A stretch of DNA of 35,355 bases from Rhizobium sp. Q54 (lineage in GTDB: Bacteria > Pseudomonadota > Alphaproteobacteria > Rhizobiales > Xanthobacteraceae), in the NCBI GenBank assembly GCA_945870035.1, contig CAMBQQ010000037.1, positions 1 through 35,355 of the forward strand. Reading direction: 5' to 3'. The translations under genes were made by a program, and so were the position numbers. The stretch's first letter is position 1. The number at the start of each line of letters is the position of its first letter. Below, piece after piece: positions 32,012 to 35,355 of the stretch. The notes under the pieces were generated by a model. That model did no database searches and was not told where the DNA came from. It saw only the letters and a list, made by a program, of their open reading frames with translations.

Positions 32012-32226
32012 TCGTGCTTCACTTTCCATTGCCGACTTCATTGCCGCTGCCGGACAAGACATCCCAGCACCCGACATGCGGGGATTGCTATCGCGCTGTC
32101 AGCATGCCAGAAAATCGCGAAAACGGCAGTAACTTGGGCCTGCTTTTTTCGGGAATTGCGCACCGGGATGGGCCCCGCCGGTATATGACTAGAGATTGAA
32201 ATTGTTGCGTTTCGCTCTGCGGTGTC

Positions 32227-32240
32227 TTGATCTGGATCAA
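32227..32240. promoter_or_regulatory. FNR/FixK-type anaerobox
   Basis: TTGATCTGGATCAA is a perfect TTGAT-N4-ATCAA palindrome, the consensus site of FNR/FixK/AadR regulators in alphaproteobacteria. It lies in the 371-base space between the divergent exporter operon and the SRPBCC gene, about 143 bases before the latter and 216 before the exporter ATG at 32011. The same space holds a GCGGCC-GGT-GGCCGC hairpin at 32267-32281 and a CATATA -10-like sequence at 32187-32182 on the reverse strand. Confidence 0.65.
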
Positions 32241-32382
32241 TCGTGCTTGCGATCAAACGCCCTTGAGCGGCCGGTGGCCGCAACCGCGCCCACCGAAGAC
32301 CATCCAACGTTAGAGCGTCGGAACAAAGTGGGGCAACGTTTCGTTCCATTGTACTGTCGGATTGCACTCACGAGGTTCGACA

Positions 32383-32826
32383 ATGCCCGGCACCGTGAAA
32401 TTGCACCGCGTTCTGGCGACCAAGCCCGACAAGGTCTATCGCGCCTTCATCGAGGCTGACGCCGTGGCACAGTGGCTGCCGCCGAACGGCTTCACCTGTA
32501 CGGTGCATCAGCTCGAAGCGAAGGTCGGCGGCGTTCACAAGATGTCGTTCCGCAACTTCACCACTGGCGGCAGTCATTCTTTCGGCGGCAAATATCTGGA
32601 ACTCCTGCCGGGCGAACGCCTGCGCTATACCGACGTCTTCGACGATGCCAACCTGCCGGGCGAAATGCAGGTGACGGTGACGCTGAGGGCCGTCTCTGTC
32701 GGCACCGATGTCACGATCGTGCAGGAGGGCATTCCGGACCTCATTCCGGCGGAGGCTTGTTACCTCGGCTGGCAGGAGTCGCTGCAGAAACTCGCCCGGC
32801 TCGTCGAGCCCGAGGTCAACCAATAG
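32383..32826 (+). CDS. SRPBCC family protein (AHSA1/ActC-like ligand-binding fold)
   Basis: This 147-residue protein has the START/Bet v1-like fold of the AHSA1 group. LHRVLATKPDKVYRAFIEADAVAQWLPPNGF is the family N-terminus; GGKYLELLPGERLRYTDVFDD and the C-terminal YLGWQESLQKLARLVEP are also typical. These proteins bind small hydrophobic ligands or act as stress-related cofactors; no reaction can be assigned. GAGG lies eight bases before the ATG at 32383; an in-frame upstream ATG at 32362 lacks a site. It is a single-gene unit with an FNR/FixK-type box about 143 bases upstream. Confidence 0.88.
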   Translation: MPGTVKLHRVLATKPDKVYRAFIEADAVAQWLPPNGFTCTVHQLEAKVGGVHKMSFRNFTTGGSHSFGGKYLELLPGERLRYTDVFDDANLPGEMQVTVTLRAVSVGTDVTIVQEGIPDLIPAEACYLGWQESLQKLARLVEPEVNQ

Positions 32827-32892
32827 CCGACACCCGGCGATAAGGCTGTGGATGTCTTGTAAGCCCTTCACCTGGCGTGGAATTGTTAGTTG

Positions 32893-32909
32893 CATAGACC
32901 GATTCTAAA
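32893..32909. promoter_or_regulatory. Possible Irr/ICE-like iron-control site
   Basis: CATAGACCGATTCTAAA matches a TTTAGAA-N3-TTCTAAA inverted repeat at 11 of 14 arm positions, with the right half exact. It lies 141 bases upstream of the bacterioferritin-associated ferredoxin gene in an AT-rich stretch. In this order Irr controls bfd/bfr-type genes through such ICE motifs. The left half is degenerate, so this is tentative. Confidence 0.35.
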
Positions 32910-33049
32910 CTGGGAAACCACAAAAAACCTATATCTTTCAATACTTTATACGAGTTTTAAACTGCATTTTCCTTTGACTTGGCGCAAAGGAGACGTTACC
33001 GAAATCGGCATAGTGCGATCTGCAACTGTCCAAGACCGCCGGGTTTTCG

Positions 33050-33274
33050 ATGATCGTCTGCTCCTGCAACGTCATTACCGACCATGAAGTCCGCAGCGCT
33101 TGCGCCAAATCGGCGCCGCGCACGACTGGCCAGGTCTATGGCTGCCTCGGTTGCAGTGCCCAGTGCGGCCGCTGCGCCCGCTCGATCCGCAAGATCATGG
33201 ACGAGGCTCTGGCCGGCGCCGGCTGCCCGGTCGGCTGCGCCTGCGCCGCCCATCCGGCCGCCCTCAAGTCCTAG
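33050..33274 (+). CDS. bfd: Bacterioferritin-associated ferredoxin (Bfd-like [2Fe-2S])
   Basis: This 74-residue protein is a Bfd-type ferredoxin, which reduces the ferric core of bacterioferritin to release iron. Cluster ligands follow the family spacing: VCSC near the N-terminus (Cys4, Cys6) and the later pair in YGCLGCSAQCGRCARSI. The helix-turn-helix BFD fold is plausible from GQVYGCLGC... and IRKIMDEAL. A C-terminal Cys-rich tail (GCPVGCACAAHP) is extra to the core. It is 151 bases upstream of bfr on the same strand, the expected partner. Confidence 0.9.
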   Translation: MIVCSCNVITDHEVRSACAKSAPRTTGQVYGCLGCSAQCGRCARSIRKIMDEALAGAGCPVGCACAAHPAALKS

Positions 33275-33425
33275 GTTCCCCCGGCATATCCGTTGACGTT
33301 GCGCTGCGTTGTCAGGTTGACCGCGCCCACGTTACATTGGCATGGTTCAAATCTGGCGATGCCGCGCCTTGCGCCGGTTCGCTTGCAGCCAAAAATTCGC
33401 GACCAGCCATTGAAGGAAGACCGCT

Positions 33426-33911
33426 ATGAAGGGCGACGCCAAGGTTATCGAGTATCTCAACAAGGGGCTGCGCAGCGAACTCACCGCCGTCAGCCAGTAC
33501 TGGCTGCATTTCCGCATGCTGCATAACTGGGGCTATCTCGATCTCGCCAAGCAGTGGCGCAAGGAATCGATCGAGGAAATGCAGCACGCCGACAAGTTCA
33601 TCGACCGCATCATCTTCCTCGATGGGTTCCCGAACCTGCAAGTGCTTGACCCGCTGCACATCGGACAGAACGTCAAGGAAATCCTCGACTGCGATCTCGC
33701 CGCCGAACTCGGCGCTCGCGCGCTGTATCAGGAAGCCGCGACGCACTGCCAGACGGTCAAGGACTATGTGTCGCGCGATCTGTTCGAGGAACTGATGAAG
33801 GATGAGGAGGGTCACATCGACTTCCTCGAAACCCAGCTCGACCTCGTCGACAAGCTCGGCGTGCAGCTCTACTCGCAGAAGCATATGGGCGAGATGGGCG
33901 AAGGCCACTGA
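33426..33911 (+). CDS. bfr: Bacterioferritin
   Basis: This 161-residue protein is a heme-containing ferritin that forms a 24-subunit iron-storage shell. It starts [28 protein letters not shown] like E. coli Bfr. Ferroxidase ligands are visible: Glu18, the Glu and His of SIEEMQHAD (which also supplies the heme-ligating Met), and Glu and His of [10 protein letters not shown]. Length is standard. GGAAG lies seven bases before the ATG. A strong intrinsic terminator follows at 33971-33996. It likely works with the Bfd-like protein upstream. Confidence 0.97.
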   Translation: MKGDAKVIEYLNKGLRSELTAVSQYWLHFRMLHNWGYLDLAKQWRKESIEEMQHADKFIDRIIFLDGFPNLQVLDPLHIGQNVKEILDCDLAAELGARALYQEAATHCQTVKDYVSRDLFEELMKDEEGHIDFLETQLDLVDKLGVQLYSQKHMGEMGEGH

Positions 33912-33970
33912 TGGAAAGGCGCGAAGCGCCGCATCAGTAAACACTTTCTTAAAATCAAATCGCGACACAG

Positions 33971-33996
33971 CGCGGCGCCTAAGGCGCCGCGTTTTT
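33971..33996 (+). terminator. Rho-independent terminator of bfr
   Basis: CGCGGCGCC pairs perfectly with GGCGCCGCG around TAA and is followed directly by TTTTT. It lies 60 bases after the bfr stop. Confidence 0.88.
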
Positions 33997-34039
33997 CGTG
34001 CGAGTTCCATTGGTTAAAAGGCGTGGTTAAAAAACACGG

Positions 34040-34054
34040 TTAAGGGGCACTTAA
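34040..34054. promoter_or_regulatory. CtrA-type site upstream of the outer membrane protein gene
   Basis: TTAAGGGGCACTTAA is an exact TTAA-N7-TTAA, the half-site spacing bound by the cell-cycle regulator CtrA in alphaproteobacteria. Two further TTAA tetramers at 34014 and 34027 repeat at nine-base spacing. It lies 75 bases before the start codon. Confidence 0.6.
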
Positions 34055-34129
34055 GGTTTTGCTGCCATCGTCATCGCAATTCACCCCGTCGCTGCGGCGA
34101 ACGACGGAGTCATTGCGAGGGATGCCGGT

Positions 34130-35083
34130 ATGATTTGTAAGCGTCTGAAGTTCTCGATTCTGGTCGCGGCCACAACGCTCGCCACTGGCGCTGCGCATGC
34201 CGCCGACTACGCGCCGCCGCCGCAGTGCTACGACGCGGCGCTGATCGCGTCCGGCCGCGCGCCCTATGGCGCCATTCCGTGCTACACGCCGCCGCCGGTC
34301 GTGGTCGAGGAATTCGCGAGCTGGTATTTGCGCGGCGACATCGGTTTCACCAATCAGTCGCTGCGCGACCTCACCAACGTCCAGGACGTCAATAATTCGG
34401 TGACCAATGTCGGTCTTGGCTTCGATGCCTCGCCGCTGTTCGGCCTCGGTATCGGCTATTATTATAACGACTGGCTGCGCTTCGATGTGACCGGCGAATA
34501 TCGCTCGAAGGCGAATTTCCACGGCACGCAGATCATCACCAGCGGCGGCGGCACGCAAACCAACGAATATAGCGGCAGTAAGTCGGAATGGCTGTTCCTT
34601 GCGAACGCTTATGTCGACCTCGGCACCTGGAGCGGTTTCACGCCTTTCGTCGGCGCCGGTATCGGTATGTCGCGCAACACCATTCACAGCTTCCGCGACG
34701 TCAATACGGTCACTGCGGGCGTTGCCTTCGGCGACGATCAGTCGAAATGGAATCTGGCGTGGGCGCTGCACGCCGGCGTTTCCTACAAGGTGACGAAGAA
34801 CTTCGCCGTCGAATTTGCCTATCGCTATGTCGATCTCGGTAATGCCGAGTCCGGCGATCTCTACACCTATCTCGGCGGCAACGCGATCTACAACCCAATG
34901 GAATTCAAGCGCCTGACCTCGCACGATTTCAAGATCGGCCTGCGCATGAACTTCGATGCCTTCGAGCAGCGCTCGTCCTATTACGCGCCGCCGCCGCCAA
35001 TTTATCAGCCGCCCGTCTATGCGCCGCCGCCGTATCAGCCGCCGCCGGTTTACGTGCAGCCGCCACTGCGCAGCAAGGGCTGA
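34130..35083 (+). CDS. Outer membrane beta-barrel protein (Omp25/porin-like)
   Basis: This 317-residue protein has a clear signal peptide (MICKRLKFSILVAATTLATGAAHA, cut after residue 24 at AHA-AD). A short proline-rich segment with two Cys (APPPQCY...IPCYTPPP) comes next and may form a disulfide. The barrel part has alternating aromatic strands: WYLRGDIGFTNQS, NVGLGFDASPLFGLGIGYYYNDWLRFDVTGEYR, FTPFVGAGIGMS, LAWALHAGVSYKVTKNFAVEFAYRYVDLG, and SHDFKIGLRMNF. A Tyr/Pro-rich tail (YYAPPPPIYQPPVYAPPPYQ...) ends it. This is the Omp25/31-like type common in Hyphomicrobiales. GAGGGAT lies seven bases before the ATG. Regulation by CtrA is suggested by the site at 34040. Confidence 0.9.
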   Translation: MICKRLKFSILVAATTLATGAAHAADYAPPPQCYDAALIASGRAPYGAIPCYTPPPVVVEEFASWYLRGDIGFTNQSLRDLTNVQDVNNSVTNVGLGFDASPLFGLGIGYYYNDWLRFDVTGEYRSKANFHGTQIITSGGGTQTNEYSGSKSEWLFLANAYVDLGTWSGFTPFVGAGIGMSRNTIHSFRDVNTVTAGVAFGDDQSKWNLAWALHAGVSYKVTKNFAVEFAYRYVDLGNAESGDLYTYLGGNAIYNPMEFKRLTSHDFKIGLRMNFDAFEQRSSYYAPPPPIYQPPVYAPPPYQPPPVYVQPPLRSKG

Positions 35084-35355
35084 GAGTGGGAAAGGAGGCT
35101 GCGCGGTTTGGTTAACCGCGGAGCCGTTTGGTGAAAAAACGTGGTTAAACGCCGCTTAACGTCTCTACGGCATTGTTGAAGTTCTGTGTTGATCTGGGCT
35201 GTGTAAGTGTCACATCCCGGTAGGTGATATGGCTGTTTTCTGAACAACTCCGGTTTCAGGCTATGCCAGTCCTTCATGGCCTGCAAGGGTGTCTTGCTGC
35301 CCAAGGCTGATTGCGGAAGCTGCTGGTTGTAAAGCAGCACGTAACGATGCAGCGT
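35050..35355 (-). CDS. IS481-family transposase, C-terminal fragment (cut by window edge)
   Basis: The reverse frame entering at 35355 reads TLHRYVLLYNQQLPQSALG, then KTPLQAMKDW and KPELFRKQPYHLPGCDT. This is the C-terminal end of the integrase-core transposase of IS481-type elements. The 5' part is outside the window. The frame does not stop after GCDT, where such proteins normally end, but runs on to 35050 through DNA that looks native, overlapping the end of the outer membrane protein gene. The last 50 or so residues are therefore probably a readthrough tail. Confidence 0.75.
   Translation of the reverse strand, partial: TLHRYVLLYNQQLPQSALGSKTPLQAMKDWHSLKPELFRKQPYHLPGCDTYTAQINTELQQCRRDVKRRLTTFFHQTAPRLTKPRSLLSHSQPLLRSGGCT
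35102..35120. terminator. Weak hairpin after the outer membrane protein gene
   Basis: CGCGGTT pairs with AACCGCG around TGGTT, 19 bases after the stop codon. There is no T-tract, so it may only stabilise the 3' end. Confidence 0.35.
35145..35160. promoter_or_regulatory. CtrA-type site downstream of the outer membrane protein gene
   Basis: TTAAACGCCGCTTAAC is an exact TTAA-N7-TTAAC. The surrounding stretch resembles the leader of the outer membrane protein gene (TTGGTT, GGTGAAAAAACGTGGTTAA). It probably belonged to the promoter of a next gene, now interrupted by the insertion element about 40 bases further on. Confidence 0.6.
35200..35355 (-). mobile_element. IS481-family insertion sequence, partial
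   Basis: The transposase C-terminus shows that an insertion sequence enters from the right edge. Its likely end is at TGTGTAAGTGTCACA (35200-35214), judged from where the conserved protein ends and from the TGT that begins many IS481-family ends. The other end, the inverted repeat partner and the target duplication are outside the window. Confidence 0.6.

Noticed and set aside
34014-34043. Additional CtrA sites from the TTAA tetramers at 34014, 34027 and 34040
   Set aside because: These are spaced by nine bases, not the seven of the consensus; only the 34040-34054 pair fits.

Overview
The window looks like chromosome from a high-GC alphaproteobacterium of the order Hyphomicrobiales (Rhizobiales), probably the Nitrobacteraceae/Xanthobacteraceae side. 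The grounds are the imuA-imuB-dnaE2 mutasome with an alphaproteobacterial SOS box (GTTC-N7-GTTC), CtrA-type TTAA-N7-TTAA sites, a proline-rich Omp25-like outer membrane protein, a DUF3422 protein, and many GC-rich palindromic intergenic repeats typical of that order. The species assignment is inference. I saw no tRNA, rRNA or CRISPR array.

Region 1 (62-15738) is a dense block of catabolic-type enzymes. A forward run holds a beta-hydroxyacid dehydrogenase, a GlcG/HbpS-like protein, a maleylacetoacetate isomerase-like GST, a luciferase-like flavin monooxygenase and a D-2-hydroxyacid dehydrogenase. A reverse run holds a molybdenum hydroxylase in the order medium-small-large subunit, a kynurenine-formamidase-like cyclase, a HisD paralogue, a MAPEG protein and an SDR. 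Then come a triad-less SDR, a second D-2-hydroxyacid dehydrogenase, a fumarylacetoacetate hydrolase-family protein and a shikimate dehydrogenase. Stop/start overlaps (ATGA) tie several of these together. The mix of two oxygen-inserting or hydroxylating enzymes, an isomerase, C-C and ring hydrolases and several dehydrogenases suggests breakdown of a ring compound. The substrate cannot be read from sequence, and there is no regulator or transporter in the block.

Region 2 (15735-22603) is the SOS mutasome, all on the reverse strand: imuA, imuB and dnaE2 (imuC). Two things are unusual. A complete hicAB toxin-antitoxin module sits in opposite orientation between imuB and dnaE2. Three copies of a GC-rich palindromic repeat lie inside the reading frames of imuA (one) and dnaE2 (two) without breaking them, adding Pro/Gly-rich inserts. 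Two more copies of the same kind of repeat lie between genes at 24.2 and 25.5 kb. A separate repeat family forms a 153-base inverted pair upstream of imuA.

Region 3 (22870-28896) is housekeeping-like: a DUF3422 membrane protein, a second luciferase-like oxidoreductase, a thioesterase paired with an FMN-dependent alpha-hydroxyacid oxidase, and glmM.

Region 4 (28961-35355) holds a DevBCA/MacAB-like exporter operon (adaptor, permease, ATPase), an SRPBCC protein with an FNR/FixK-type box in the shared upstream region, a bacterioferritin-associated ferredoxin and bacterioferritin pair with a possible Irr-like site, an outer membrane barrel protein with a CtrA-type site upstream and another downstream, and the 3' end of an IS481-family transposase cut by the window edge.
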